This document shows positions 33,994 to 43,720 of a DNA stretch of 64,000 nt, piece by piece (the stretch's first letter is position 1; each line of letters opens with the position of its first letter). The DNA lies in NCBI GenBank assembly GCA_964487355.1, contig CAZAPS010000001.1:62001-126000 (forward strand). Reading direction: 5' to 3'. The translations under genes and the position numbers were made by a program. This DNA comes from JAXGYX01 sp964487355. Its GTDB lineage: Bacteria; Bacillota; Clostridia; Saccharofermentanales; Fastidiosipilaceae. The notes below the pieces were generated by a model, which had not been told where the DNA came from, searched no databases, and saw nothing but the letters and a program-made list of their open reading frames with translations.

Positions 33994-35322
33994 ATGTCAA
34001 AACCTCTGGTGGCCGTGGTCGGCAGACCCAATGTGGGCAAATCAACTTTTTTCAACTATGTCGCGGGGCGGCGTGTCAGCATTGTTGATGACACACCGGG
34101 TGTGACCCGTGACCGCGTGTACAGCGAGGCGGAGTGGTGTGGCCATGAGTTTGACATGGTGGATACAGGAGGCATCGAGCCGTCGACATCGGACGAGCTG
34201 TTGAAACAGATGCGTCGCCAGGCGGAGATCGCCATAGAGACGGCCGATGTGATTTTGCTGATCGTGGATTCGCGCAGCGGTATCCAGGCAGCGGACAGTG
34301 AGATCGCGGACATGTTGCGCAAGGCCGGAAAGCCGGTGTTGTTGGTCGTGAACAAATGCGACACGCCGGGACCATTTCCACCTGAGGCATATGAATTTTA
34401 TAATCTGGGCTTGGGCGAAGTCTACCCCATTTCGTCCATTCACGGTCTGGGCATGGGTGACCTGCTGGACGCGATTGTCGAACAATTCCCGGCCGAGGCC
34501 GCGACGCAAGATGCGGTGGAACCGATCAAAGTAGCGATTGTTGGCAAACCGAATGTCGGCAAGTCATCGCTTGTCAATCGACTGACCGGTGAGGACCGCG
34601 CGATTGTGTCGGACATCGCCGGCACGACACGGGACGCGATTGACAGCGCGCTGAGCACCGACGGGGGCGATTTCCTGTTGATCGACACTGCCGGCATGCG
34701 CAGGAAAAGCCGCATCTCGGATGACGTGGAACATTACAGCATCATCCGGGCGGTCGGGGCGATAGAACGGTCGGATGTCTGTGTGATCATGCTGTCGGCT
34801 GAGCACGGCATCACCGAGCAGGACACAAAGATAGCCGGCCTGGCGCACAACGCGGGCAAAGCCTCGGTTGTCGTGGTGAATAAATGGGATCTGATCGAAA
34901 AAGATCATAAGACGGCGGACATCTACAAGGCGCAAATCAAAGAGCGCCTGTCATTTATGGACTACGCGCCGATCCTTTTTGTCTCGGCAAAAACCGGTCA
35001 GCGAATCGAAAGAATCTTGCCGGCCGTCCGGGAAGCATACGAGATGTCAACCTACCGGGTGCCGACCGGTGTGCTAAACGATGTGATCGGAGAGGCGCAG
35101 GCGATCACTCCGGCGCCCACCTACAAAGGCCGTAGGTTGAAAATCAGATACGTGACCCAACCTTCGATTCAACCGCCGACATTTGTCTTGTTTGTGAACA
35201 GCATCGAGCTGATGCATTTTTCATACGAGCGCTATTTGGAAAATCAATTGCGCAGACAGTTCGGCTTTGCCGGAACCCCACTTGTCATCGAGATGAAGGG
35301 ACCGCGCAAAGAAACAGATTGA
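33994..35322 (+). CDS. der: Ribosome assembly GTPase Der (EngA)
   Basis: Double-GTPase required for 50S maturation. First G domain: GRPNVGKSTFFNYVAG, DTPGVTRD, DTGG and NKCD. Second: GKPNVGKSSLVNRLTG, DIAGTTRDAID, DTAG and NKWD. A C-terminal KH-like domain ends with YLENQLRRQFGFAGTPLVIEMKGPRK. 442 residues, full length. The 151-base leader holds two direct copies of CTTAATTA (33859 and 33875) and a TATAAT (33844-33849) without a clear -35. Confidence 0.97.
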   Translation: MSKPLVAVVGRPNVGKSTFFNYVAGRRVSIVDDTPGVTRDRVYSEAEWCGHEFDMVDTGGIEPSTSDELLKQMRRQAEIAIETADVILLIVDSRSGIQAADSEIADMLRKAGKPVLLVVNKCDTPGPFPPEAYEFYNLGLGEVYPISSIHGLGMGDLLDAIVEQFPAEAATQDAVEPIKVAIVGKPNVGKSSLVNRLTGEDRAIVSDIAGTTRDAIDSALSTDGGDFLLIDTAGMRRKSRISDDVEHYSIIRAVGAIERSDVCVIMLSAEHGITEQDTKIAGLAHNAGKASVVVVNKWDLIEKDHKTADIYKAQIKERLSFMDYAPILFVSAKTGQRIERILPAVREAYEMSTYRVPTGVLNDVIGEAQAITPAPTYKGRRLKIRYVTQPSIQPPTFVLFVNSIELMHFSYERYLENQLRRQFGFAGTPLVIEMKGPRKETD

Positions 35323-35416
35323 AGGACCGCCAAAATTGAAAGATCGCCCCTAAACGGAAACAAGCCATCAAATAATACTGTGTCAGTAGCAACCCAAATA
35401 ATAGAAACTAGGTAAT

Positions 35417-37255
35417 ATGATAATAAAAAACTTAAGAAACGTCGCCATCATCGCCCACGTCGATCATGGCAAAACGACACTGGTGGACGCCATGCTGCGC
35501 CAAGGCGGCACATTTCATGAGCATGAACAAGTCGACGACCGTGTGATGGACTCGGATGACATCGAGCGTGAAAGAGGCATCACGATTTTGGCGAAGAACA
35601 CCGCCATACAATATGGTGAGTATCGGATCAATGTTGTGGACACCCCGGGTCACGCGGATTTTGGTGGCGAGGTTGAGCGTGTGCTAAAAATGGTGGACGG
35701 GGTGTTGCTGGTTGTGGACGCCTTTGACGGCCCGATGCCACAGACGCGGTTTGTCCTGAAAAAAGCACTGGAAATGGGATTGAAACCGATCGTGGTCATC
35801 AACAAAGTGGATCGCAAAGACGCCCGCCCCGAAGAAGTGCTGGACATGGTGCTGGACTTGTTCATTGAACTGGGAGCCGATGACGATCAATTGGAATTCC
35901 CTTCAATTTACGCGAACGCCCGGGACGGCGTCGCGGCAAATGAGGCATCGGACGTTGTGGGCGGTCAGGCAGAGGACATCCGCCCGCTGCTGGATTTGAT
36001 CGTGGAGACAATCCCCTGCCCGGAAGGTGACATTGAGGGCACACTGCAGATTTTGGTTTCGAACATCGACGCGGATCCCTACCTCGGTCGGGTGGCGATC
36101 GGGCGAGTGGAACGAGGCACGGTCTATGACGGCGAACCTGTCACCCTTTGCACTTACGGAGTGGACGACTCGCGCAACGCGAAAATCACCAAGTTGCTTC
36201 GCTTTGAAGGTTTAAAGCGGGCCGAGACTGAGGCGGCCTCGGTCGGAGAGATTGTCTGCGCGGCCGGTGTGTCGGATGTCGAGATTGGAGACACGATCTG
36301 CGCGGCCGGACACCCGGATCCGCTACCTTTTGTGGAAATTGACGAGCCGACCATGGCGATGACGTTCAGCGTCAACGTCTCACCGTTCGCGGGCAAAGAA
36401 GGAAAATATGTGACCTCACGGCATTTGCGTGATCGATTGCTGCGCGAACGCGAGACCAATGTAAGCATGAGGGTGGAGGAGACCGACTCTCCGGACACCT
36501 TTGTGGTCAAAGGCAGAGGCGAGTTGCACCTGTCGATCCTGATTGAGAATATGCGCCGGGACGGCTATGAATTTCAGGTCTCCAAGCCCTCGGTGATTGT
36601 AAAAGATATTGACGGAGTCACCTGCGAGCCGGTCGAGGATCTGCTGATCGATGTGCCGGAAGAGTTCACCGGCACGGTGATCGAAAAACTGGGTTCGCGG
36701 AAGGCGGAGTTGCTGGACATGAAACCGCCGCTAAAAGGATATGCGCGCCTGCAATTTCGCATCCCTTCGCGTGGCTTGGTCGGTTACCGTTCTGAGTTTT
36801 TGACCGACACAAAAGGCAACGGTATAATGAACAGCGTTATCAGTGGTTTTGAGCCCTGGAAGGGCGAAATCGCGACACGTCAGCATGGCGTGCTGGTCGC
36901 CTGGGAAACCGGCGAGTCGGTGACCTATGGATTGCACAACGCGCAAGAGCGCGGCGCTTTGCTGATCGGCCCCGGAGAGCCGGTGTATGAGGGAATGGTG
37001 ATTGGCATCAATCCCAAAGTAGGTGACATTATGGTCAATGTTTGTCGCAAGAAACATGTGACGAACATCCGCGCCGCGGGATCGGATGACGCGCTTCGCC
37101 TGACTCCGCCGATTCGATTCAGCTTGGAGCAGTGTATGGAATTTGTGGCGGAAGATGAGCTGATCGAGATCACGCCCAAATCGATCCGCATGCGCAAACG
37201 AATACTGGACTCGAACCAAAGAGCGAGAGAGCAGTCACGCAGTAAAAAGGCTTAA
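35417..37255 (+). CDS. typA: Translational GTPase TypA/BipA
   Basis: Ribosome-binding GTPase of the EF-G superfamily involved in 50S assembly and stress adaptation. Begins MIIKNLRNVAIIAHVDHGKTTLVDAML (G1); ERERGITILAKN, DTPGHADFGGEVERVL and NKVDRKDARP follow. The C-terminal TypA-specific part has EFLTDTKGNGIMNSVISGFEPW and CRKKHVTNIRAAGSDDA. 612 residues. mltG follows after 21 bases. Confidence 0.97.
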   Translation: MIIKNLRNVAIIAHVDHGKTTLVDAMLRQGGTFHEHEQVDDRVMDSDDIERERGITILAKNTAIQYGEYRINVVDTPGHADFGGEVERVLKMVDGVLLVVDAFDGPMPQTRFVLKKALEMGLKPIVVINKVDRKDARPEEVLDMVLDLFIELGADDDQLEFPSIYANARDGVAANEASDVVGGQAEDIRPLLDLIVETIPCPEGDIEGTLQILVSNIDADPYLGRVAIGRVERGTVYDGEPVTLCTYGVDDSRNAKITKLLRFEGLKRAETEAASVGEIVCAAGVSDVEIGDTICAAGHPDPLPFVEIDEPTMAMTFSVNVSPFAGKEGKYVTSRHLRDRLLRERETNVSMRVEETDSPDTFVVKGRGELHLSILIENMRRDGYEFQVSKPSVIVKDIDGVTCEPVEDLLIDVPEEFTGTVIEKLGSRKAELLDMKPPLKGYARLQFRIPSRGLVGYRSEFLTDTKGNGIMNSVISGFEPWKGEIATRQHGVLVAWETGESVTYGLHNAQERGALLIGPGEPVYEGMVIGINPKVGDIMVNVCRKKHVTNIRAAGSDDALRLTPPIRFSLEQCMEFVAEDELIEITPKSIRMRKRILDSNQRAREQSRSKKA

Positions 37256-37276
37256 CTATAAGTCGATGGAGAGAAC

Positions 37277-38644
37277 ATGTCTAAACGCACACGAAAACAC
37301 AGCCGTGTCACATCGTTTTTAGTATCCGCGCTGATCATCATCCTGGTGATCGGATTCGGCTTTTTAATCGGCTATCGCTATATTTTCACTCAGACCGAGC
37401 GCTTCTATAAATATGACGCCGCGGTCTCCTCGTCGCTGGCCGCGGCCACCGCGACCACGGTTTCGGATCAAACCACCGCGGTCGGAACCGATCAGGAAGG
37501 AAATCCGCTGCCGACCGCTCCAACAGAGGCCACCACCACGGTGAATCCGGCGGAGACGGTTACATTGGTCAACCGCGACACGCCCAACGCGATCATGGTC
37601 TATGTCAATATGGGAGACAAGACGGCGGATATCGCCGAAGAACTGGCGCGCAAAGGTGTGATCAAGAACAAGAGTTTGTTTACCATTCTGTCAAAGGTCA
37701 ATGGATTCGACGGTCTGTATCGCTCTGGCACACATTTTGTGACGGCGGATATGAGTTACGATGAGATCATGTACATGCTCACGCTTAATCCCGAGACGAT
37801 TCGCATCACCTTTCGAGAGGGCCTCACTTATGATGAGATGAAGGTTCATCTAAAAAAGAGCGGCATCAATTTTGATGAGCCCAAGATGGACCGCCTGGTC
37901 AACAATCCGAACGAGTTTTTAAATTATGATTTTGTGACAAACATACCGCTTGGAGATGAGCGGGAATATCCGTTGCAAGGTTATCTCTTCCCCGACACCT
38001 ATCATTTTGATATGAACACAAATGAAAAGACCATTGTTGACCGGATGTTGTACAACAGCGAAAACAAACTGTCGGATGAGCTCTACGAGCGCGCCGAAAG
38101 TATTGGGATGACGATGGATGAGGTGATCATTCTCGCCTCGATCATTCAGATGGAAAGCGCGGTGCCGGGTGAGATGTACAAAGTCTCTCGTGTGTTCCAC
38201 AATCGGTTGGACAACGAGGAGAAACTGCAGTCTTGCGCGACCGTCAACTACATCCGCAAAGGGCAGGGCAAAGAGCCCACGTTCATCGTTTCCAACGCGG
38301 ATATGGAAATGGATGACCCCTACAATACTTACAAGCATACGGAACTTCCGCCGGGACCGATCTGTTCTCCGGGGCTGGAGGCGATCAAGGCCGCGCTGTA
38401 TCCGGATACCGACAATCAAAACTTGTATTATTTTTGTGCGCGCGGTGATGGCACCAACTACTTTTCGACTACATTGGAAGAGCACAACGCCGCGGTTGAG
38501 CGCTATCTTGTTCCCCAGCAGGACAAATTGGAGCGAGGTGAGATTGTCCATCCGGAGGATTTCGGTTTGGAGCAGTCCCGGGAACCCGAGGAGGATTTGC
38601 CGCCTTCTTCAACTTTGCCGACCGGCGTCCCGCCTGAAGAATAA
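37277..38644 (+). CDS. mltG: Endolytic murein transglycosylase MltG (YceG-like)
   Basis: Membrane-anchored enzyme that cuts nascent glycan strands and sets their length. One span (about 12-32, TSFLVSALIIILVIGFGFLIGY), a Thr/Ala-rich linker, a LysM-like segment, then the catalytic domain with FREGLTYDEMKVHLKK, QGYLFPDTYHF and NSYNTYKHTELPPGPICSPGLEAIKAAL-like text near residue 355. The catalytic helix reads LASIIQMES where many members have IIEKE: the first Glu is Gln and the second is kept. SD GGAGAG precedes ATG 37277. 455 residues; the Pro/Glu-rich tail is extra. Confidence 0.93.
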   Translation: MSKRTRKHSRVTSFLVSALIIILVIGFGFLIGYRYIFTQTERFYKYDAAVSSSLAAATATTVSDQTTAVGTDQEGNPLPTAPTEATTTVNPAETVTLVNRDTPNAIMVYVNMGDKTADIAEELARKGVIKNKSLFTILSKVNGFDGLYRSGTHFVTADMSYDEIMYMLTLNPETIRITFREGLTYDEMKVHLKKSGINFDEPKMDRLVNNPNEFLNYDFVTNIPLGDEREYPLQGYLFPDTYHFDMNTNEKTIVDRMLYNSENKLSDELYERAESIGMTMDEVIILASIIQMESAVPGEMYKVSRVFHNRLDNEEKLQSCATVNYIRKGQGKEPTFIVSNADMEMDDPYNTYKHTELPPGPICSPGLEAIKAALYPDTDNQNLYYFCARGDGTNYFSTTLEEHNAAVERYLVPQQDKLERGEIVHPEDFGLEQSREPEEDLPPSSTLPTGVPPEE

Positions 38645-38705
38645 AATTTATGCGTCGCACGCTCACCGATTGTCGATCTGAGTCGATTTTTAGAAAAAAA
38701 GCGAA

Positions 38706-40016
38706 ATGAAAACAAATAAGGGAAAACAGTGGAAGTATAATCTTCCCGAACTTTTAGCTCCCGCGGGCAACTTTGAGAAATTGCGCGCGGTTGTTTCATA
38801 TGGAGCCGACGCTGTCTATCTGGCAGGAGAACAATACGGCCTGCGCGCGTTTGCGGATAATTTTTCGTTGGCGGAAATGAGGCGCGCGGTCGCTTGGGCA
38901 CATGAGCGCGGCGTCAAGGTTCACGTCACTTTGAATATTTTCGCCCATCCGTCTGATTTTGAGGGACTCGGGGCATTTGTCACGCAGCTGTCCTTCATCG
39001 GAGTCGACGCGGTGATTGTCAGTGATCCGGGTGTTTTTCGCACAGTGCAAAAATACGCTCCGGCGCTGGATATCCATATCAGCACTCAGGCCTCGACGAC
39101 CAACGCGGAGGCCTGCCGCTTTTGGCACGATCAAGGCGCTCGCAGAATCGTGCTTGCCCGTGAACTGACGCTTGCGGAGATCAAGCGGATTCGTGAAAAT
39201 GTCCCGGCTGACCTGGAGTTGGAAGTTTTTATTCACGGCGCCATGTGCATGGCGTATTCCGGACGCTGTCTACTGTCAAATGTCGCGACGGGACGGGACG
39301 CGAATCGGGGCGCCTGCGCGCAGCCCTGTCGCTGGAAATATTATGTGACTGAAGAAAAGCGCATGCTGGACCAACCCGACGAACCCTATACGTGGGAGAT
39401 TCAGCAAGACAAGAGGGGTGGTTATTTTTATAGCTCGCGGGATATCTGCATGATTGATCATATTCCTGAGCTGATTGAGGCGGGCATCGACAGCTTGAAG
39501 ATAGAGGGGCGCATGAAAGGCGCGTTCTATGGGGCGGTGGTGACCAAGCAATATCGTCAGGCGCTGGACGCCTATGGGCGAGACGGCCCGCTTATGAAAA
39601 CCGATCCGAGTTGGAAAGAAGAGCTGGAGCGCATGGTTCATCGCTCATATGACACCGGGTTTTTCTTTGACGAGCCGATGAAAGACGCGAAAATCGCGCC
39701 GGATCACATGTATCATCAAGATGGTGTGGTCGTCGGGGTGGTGTTGGACGGCGCCGACGAAAAAGGTTGGATGCGTTGCGAGCAGCGCAATAAAATCATC
39801 CGAGGTGACATGCTAGAGGTGATTCAACCGAAAGGCGGAAATCTCACACTGGAGGTTGACGAGTTACTTGATGAAGAGATGTCCACGACTGACGCGACGC
39901 CTCATCCAAAGCAGATCTTCTACCTGCGCGCGCCGGAGGGTGTGAATCCGGAGATCGGCTCGTTTATCCGGCGTCGAGGCGCGAAATATGGTGAGGGGGC
40001 GGGCGTCGGCCCATGA
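38706..40016 (+). CDS. Peptidase U32-family protein, probable tRNA hydroxylation factor (TrhP-like)
   Basis: Begins LPELLAPAGNFEKLRAVVSYGADAVYLAG. The U32 signature is intact: LEVFIHGAMCMAYSGRCLLSN followed by GACAQPCRWKYYV. Cys residues of this region ligate Fe-S in characterised relatives. Family members TrhP/YrrO (tRNA U34 hydroxylation) and RlhA (23S rRNA C2501) act in RNA hydroxylation; collagenase activity is historical. 436 residues. In Bacillota the gene is commonly near mltG, as here. Confidence 0.88.
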   Translation: MKTNKGKQWKYNLPELLAPAGNFEKLRAVVSYGADAVYLAGEQYGLRAFADNFSLAEMRRAVAWAHERGVKVHVTLNIFAHPSDFEGLGAFVTQLSFIGVDAVIVSDPGVFRTVQKYAPALDIHISTQASTTNAEACRFWHDQGARRIVLARELTLAEIKRIRENVPADLELEVFIHGAMCMAYSGRCLLSNVATGRDANRGACAQPCRWKYYVTEEKRMLDQPDEPYTWEIQQDKRGGYFYSSRDICMIDHIPELIEAGIDSLKIEGRMKGAFYGAVVTKQYRQALDAYGRDGPLMKTDPSWKEELERMVHRSYDTGFFFDEPMKDAKIAPDHMYHQDGVVVGVVLDGADEKGWMRCEQRNKIIRGDMLEVIQPKGGNLTLEVDELLDEEMSTTDATPHPKQIFYLRAPEGVNPEIGSFIRRRGAKYGEGAGVGP

Positions 40017-40043
40017 CCTCGGACGTCATTCCAAGGAGTCCAC

Positions 40044-41858
40044 TTATGTCATTTGGACAATGATGTTGATGAGCAGGATAATGAACGCGAGGATATAGCT
40101 CCAATGTAGTTTGTTTACCAATATGTGGAGCGATTGGCGCGGCCGTGGAGACGGTCGCTTTTTTTTGGCGTTGGTAATCCTTGTGGAAGTTCGGGCACCA
40201 CCTGGATTGTTGACGGACGATACATTGGCACGCGCGCTCCGCACGCCTTTTTTCTCATTTCGAGTTGGGTGCCCCGCTACCCGTTTGGCACGGTTTTGCT
40301 TGCGGAATTGTTTCATTTCGGGAGACATCTGTTCCAAAAGACGATACAACGGACGCAGACACAACAAACAGATGATCAGCACGATGATGCTGGCATAAAA
40401 CCACGCGCGCCCGGTCACCGCGTAAGTCAGCACAATCCGTTGAGTGAAGCGTGGCAAAAAGTTTTGTAAAATCACCAGCACGGAGGCCGCGGAGATATGG
40501 AAAATCATCGCCGGTTTGATGCTGTCGTATAGCGCGCGCAATCGCCCGGACATCAAGGACAATCCCAGAGGCACAATCCAAAAGACACTTTGATATACGG
40601 CGATGGTGGATAAAATCACCGTGCAGACCATGCCAAATGTCTTTCCACCTTTGACGGACAGACCACCTTGCACAAGTCCGCGGAAAAAAAGTTCCAGTAA
40701 AATCCCCGGAATAAAAGAGGACAGCAGCAACATGACGAAGGTGCTGAATAAACCGTCATTTTGATACAAGACAGGAATGATGCCTTCGGGGAGGGTGACG
40801 CCGAGACGAATCAGCGCATACACGACGATGTTGTGCAGCGAACGAAGTCCGAGCGCCGAGACAAGACCGATGATGAACGACAGCAACAGCGAGGAACGCC
40901 CCGCTCTGCCGGAGCCCAGGATGAACTTTTGATTTACCTGCCACTTGGAGGTGAAAAACCAAAACGGTATGAAAAACGCGAAAATCAGGATCGACAGATT
41001 GGCGCCGGCGTAGTTTGTCAAGCTGCCCGGGGTGACGCCTTGGCTCAATAACGGCAATTTACTCCAAATTAATTGAATCAATGTGAGGATCGTCGCCGCG
41101 CTGAGCAACGCGTATCCGCCGGCCCGCCAAACGGAATTCTCAGGCTCGGCGATCAGCCGGGCTCTGCGTCGAGCGGTCCGCAGGGAGCGTTCTTCTTTGC
41201 GCGCCGCCATTTCAGTCCGGCGTCGCGAAGCCTGTTCCCGCGCCGCGGACGTTCGCTGCGACCTTGTCAACGAGACGCGCTGACCGGGCGCCTCTGTCGT
41301 ATGTTCGTTCAGCTCGTTTGTCGCGCGCTCGCGTTGTCGAGCCAGTCGGCGCTCACGCCGCATCCGTTCGGCGTCCAGCAACGGTGGCCGGCTTTCGCGT
41401 TCCTTTTTTTCGCGCAGTCGCTCCTCCTCCTCGCGCCGCTGTCTTTCCAGCTCGATCCGGTGCTGCCAGGTTCCGGGGCGTGTGGTCGGCGCATTACCGG
41501 CGTCCTCAGTCGAGCGGGTTGTGGCCGTTGTTTTTACGGGAGTGGCGCTTTCGTCATCTACTGCCGCGCCTACCTCGTCGATTGACTCGCTCGCGCTCGC
41601 CGGCGCGGGCGACCCCACGGCGCGTTCGTCAGGATCGGACGGTTCCGGATCCGGTTCAACCGCGGTCAACGCGTCGGTCAGATGGCGTGCCCTTCGAGGG
41701 CTGATCTCAGGTTCGAATTCTTTTGCCGCCGATTCAAACGAGGCGGAAAACAGTTTTTTTGTATCCAGCTTTCGAATCCCCTCCCGCTCGGCTTTCACGC
41801 TGTCGGGAGGTGTGTCGAACTTATCAGTTTCAGATATTTCTATGGAGGGTTTGCGCAT
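40044..41858 (-). CDS. Membrane protein related to CPBP intramembrane proteases, with a long charged N terminus and degraded motif
   Basis: ATG 41858 is chosen (AAAGGA 8 bases upstream); a GTG at 41879 is less likely. Residues 1-225 are disordered and highly charged: acidic Ser/Thr/Pro first, then Arg/Glu-rich (RQREEEERLREKKERE and ARRERRLARQRER types). From about 245 there are eight or so membrane spans. SFIPGILLELFFRGLVQGG resembles CPBP motif 1, but EE-xxx-R is LE-xxx-R. The later His motifs are also weak: FxxxH is not found, and HISAAS stands where HxxxN/D is expected. Proteolytic activity is doubtful. A small basic C terminus follows. 604 residues. Convergent with the U32 gene. Confidence 0.65.
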   Translation of the reverse strand: MRKPSIEISETDKFDTPPDSVKAEREGIRKLDTKKLFSASFESAAKEFEPEISPRRARHLTDALTAVEPDPEPSDPDERAVGSPAPASASESIDEVGAAVDDESATPVKTTATTRSTEDAGNAPTTRPGTWQHRIELERQRREEEERLREKKERESRPPLLDAERMRRERRLARQRERATNELNEHTTEAPGQRVSLTRSQRTSAAREQASRRRTEMAARKEERSLRTARRRARLIAEPENSVWRAGGYALLSAATILTLIQLIWSKLPLLSQGVTPGSLTNYAGANLSILIFAFFIPFWFFTSKWQVNQKFILGSGRAGRSSLLLSFIIGLVSALGLRSLHNIVVYALIRLGVTLPEGIIPVLYQNDGLFSTFVMLLLSSFIPGILLELFFRGLVQGGLSVKGGKTFGMVCTVILSTIAVYQSVFWIVPLGLSLMSGRLRALYDSIKPAMIFHISAASVLVILQNFLPRFTQRIVLTYAVTGRAWFYASIIVLIICLLCLRPLYRLLEQMSPEMKQFRKQNRAKRVAGHPTRNEKKGVRSARANVSSVNNPGGARTSTRITNAKKKRPSPRPRQSLHILVNKLHWSYILAFIILLINIIVQMT

Positions 41859-42020
41859 GATAAAATCCTTTTTATTCACTGTTGGTCTGTGGTTATCTTA
41901 ACGCAATTTTATGATTATTGCCCGAAAAAAATGAAAGCACAGGAACGCCGGATTGTGCCGACATTTTGGGTTCGATCGATTTGTTGGGGTATGATGAAAT
42001 TAAAAGATGGGAGAAAATAT

Positions 42021-42764
42021 ATGTCAAATAAACTGGAAATGATCGCGGCGAAACTGAATCGGATGATAGACGAAGCATCCCGTGTCGTCTTTTTTGGCGG
42101 CGCGGGCGTCTCGACCGAAAGCGGCGTGCCGGACTTTCGTGGCGAACATGGGATATATAAGAAGCATATTGGCGCCGAGACAATCTTGACACCTGATTTC
42201 ATGCGTATGCAAGAAGAAGAGTTCTGGGCTTTTTACCGTAAATTTTTGATCCTTGAGAACATTGAGCCCAACCCCGCTCATTATTTCTTGGCGGAGCTGG
42301 AAAAAGAAGGCAAGCTGACAGCGGTGATCACTCAGAACATTGATTCGTTGCATCAACGAGCCGGCAGCCGGACTGTCATCGAGCTGCATGGTGACGGCAC
42401 CCGTTTTTACTGTCAGGAATGTGGCAAGACATATGAGATGGAAGATGTTAAAAACATGGAGTTGATTCCGCGCTGCACATGTGGTGGCAGGATTCGACCG
42501 GATGTTGTGTTGTATCAGGAGGCCCTGGACGGCGAAATCATCGAAGCCGCTGTGCGCGCGATTACCGACGCGGACTTATTGATTGTGGGTGGCACTTCGC
42601 TGACCGTCTATCCGGCCGCAGGTTTGATTCGCTATCAGCGGAGTGGGAAGCTGGTCATTGTCAACCGGGACGCGACCTCAGGTGACCGCAGTGCCGATCT
42701 GGTTATAAAAGAACCGATCGGCGAAGTGTTTTCGGCGGTTTCCGGGCTACGTTATCAAAAATGA
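42021..42764 (+). CDS. cobB: NAD-dependent protein deacylase, SIR2 family
   Basis: Sirtuin removing acyl groups from lysine with NAD+. FFGGAGVSTESGVPDFRGEHGIY (NAD loop), TQNIDSLHQRAGS, the catalytic His in IELHGDG and GGTSLTVYPAAGLI are all present. Zinc Cys: CQECG and CTCGG. ATG 42021 (GGGAG at 42009) gives 247 residues; earlier ATGs in the same frame lack support. The stop overlaps the EFR1-like gene (ATGA), implying coupling. Confidence 0.95.
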   Translation: MSNKLEMIAAKLNRMIDEASRVVFFGGAGVSTESGVPDFRGEHGIYKKHIGAETILTPDFMRMQEEEFWAFYRKFLILENIEPNPAHYFLAELEKEGKLTAVITQNIDSLHQRAGSRTVIELHGDGTRFYCQECGKTYEMEDVKNMELIPRCTCGGRIRPDVVLYQEALDGEIIEAAVRAITDADLLIVGGTSLTVYPAAGLIRYQRSGKLVIVNRDATSGDRSADLVIKEPIGEVFSAVSGLRYQK

Positions 42765-43681
42765 GTTCAACGATAGGTGAGGATCGAAGTATGGTGGTTA
42801 AGAATGGCGAAGATAATTCTGTTTTTTTAAAAGAGGATATCCGAAGTCTATGTGCCGGCTCTTTTAGCCCGACCGGCAACAGCCGGTTGGTGGCGCGTGC
42901 GTTGGCCGACGCATTGAACGAACGACTGCGCCTGCCGTTGCGTGAGGAGCGGTGGCGGACGCCGGAGGAACTTTTGGCGAAACGGGGTGATCGGCCGGCC
43001 GGCGGTTTGCCTGAGCGACACTTTGGCAAGCATGAGCTGACCATCATCTCCTTTCCTGTCTATGCCGGGAGACTACCCAATTTACTGCTTCCCTTTCTGC
43101 GCTCGTTGAGAGGGGACAGCACACCCGCGGTGGCCATGGTCACCTTTGGAAATCGCAGTCCGGATGACGCGCTTTTTGAACTGACACAGTTGTTGAACCG
43201 TCAGGGCTTTGTTGTTGTGGCTCAGGCCGCTATTGTCGGACAACATTCTTTCTCGAAAAAACTGGCCTCGGGCAGACCGGACAGGCAAGATTTGGACAAG
43301 CTGAATCAATTGGCCACGCGGATCTGTGAACGTCTGGACACGACCGGACTGTCCGCTTTGCACATTGACGATCAGCGACGTGAGCCCAGGCCCTATTATG
43401 TGCCGCGCGGCGAAGACGGAGAGCCAATCGACATACGGAAGGTGAAACCGGGATTGCGTGACAACTGTGTCCGCTGTGGACTGTGCGCCCGGATCTGTCC
43501 GACCGGAGCGATCGACCCTCAAGATGTCGCGAGCGTGCCGGGCATCTGTGTCAAATGTGGGGCCTGTGTAAAATATTGTCCGGTCGAAGCCCGCGAGTTC
43601 ACCGACCCTGACTACCTCTACCATGTTTGGGATTTGGAAATGAGATTTATCAACAGGGTGGAAAGTGAAATCTTAATATAA
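42761..43681 (+). CDS. EFR1-type fusion: flavodoxin-like domain plus two 4Fe-4S clusters
   Basis: The N-terminal half is flavodoxin-like: the phosphate loop FSPTGNSRLVA resembles FSGTGNS, then TIISFPVYAGRLPNLLLPFL and AMVTFGNRSPDDALFEL. The C-terminal half has two ferredoxin motifs, CVRCGLCARICPTGAID and CVKCGACVKYCPVEARE. Such proteins shuttle electrons between flavin and Fe-S partners; the acceptor here is unknown. ATG 42761 overlaps the sirtuin stop; ATG 42791 (GAGGAT upstream) is an alternative. 306 residues. Confidence 0.85.
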   Translation: MSSTIGEDRSMVVKNGEDNSVFLKEDIRSLCAGSFSPTGNSRLVARALADALNERLRLPLREERWRTPEELLAKRGDRPAGGLPERHFGKHELTIISFPVYAGRLPNLLLPFLRSLRGDSTPAVAMVTFGNRSPDDALFELTQLLNRQGFVVVAQAAIVGQHSFSKKLASGRPDRQDLDKLNQLATRICERLDTTGLSALHIDDQRREPRPYYVPRGEDGEPIDIRKVKPGLRDNCVRCGLCARICPTGAIDPQDVASVPGICVKCGACVKYCPVEAREFTDPDYLYHVWDLEMRFINRVESEILI

Positions 43682-43700
43682 TTCATGCTGATTTTTGTTC

Positions 43701-43706
43701 TATAAT
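43701..43706 (+). promoter_or_regulatory. -10 box upstream of queT
   Basis: A consensus TATAAT 103 bases before the queT start. No clear -35 lies 17 bases upstream. It would place the structured leader 43721-43805 in the transcript. Confidence 0.35.
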
Positions 43707-43720
43707 AGGGCAAATGATGA

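Noticed and set aside
41264..41704. Plus-strand ORFs opposite the CPBP-like gene
   Set aside because: Arg/Ala/Ser-rich shadows of the Arg/Glu-rich minus-strand N terminus; that strand has the SD, start and membrane spans.
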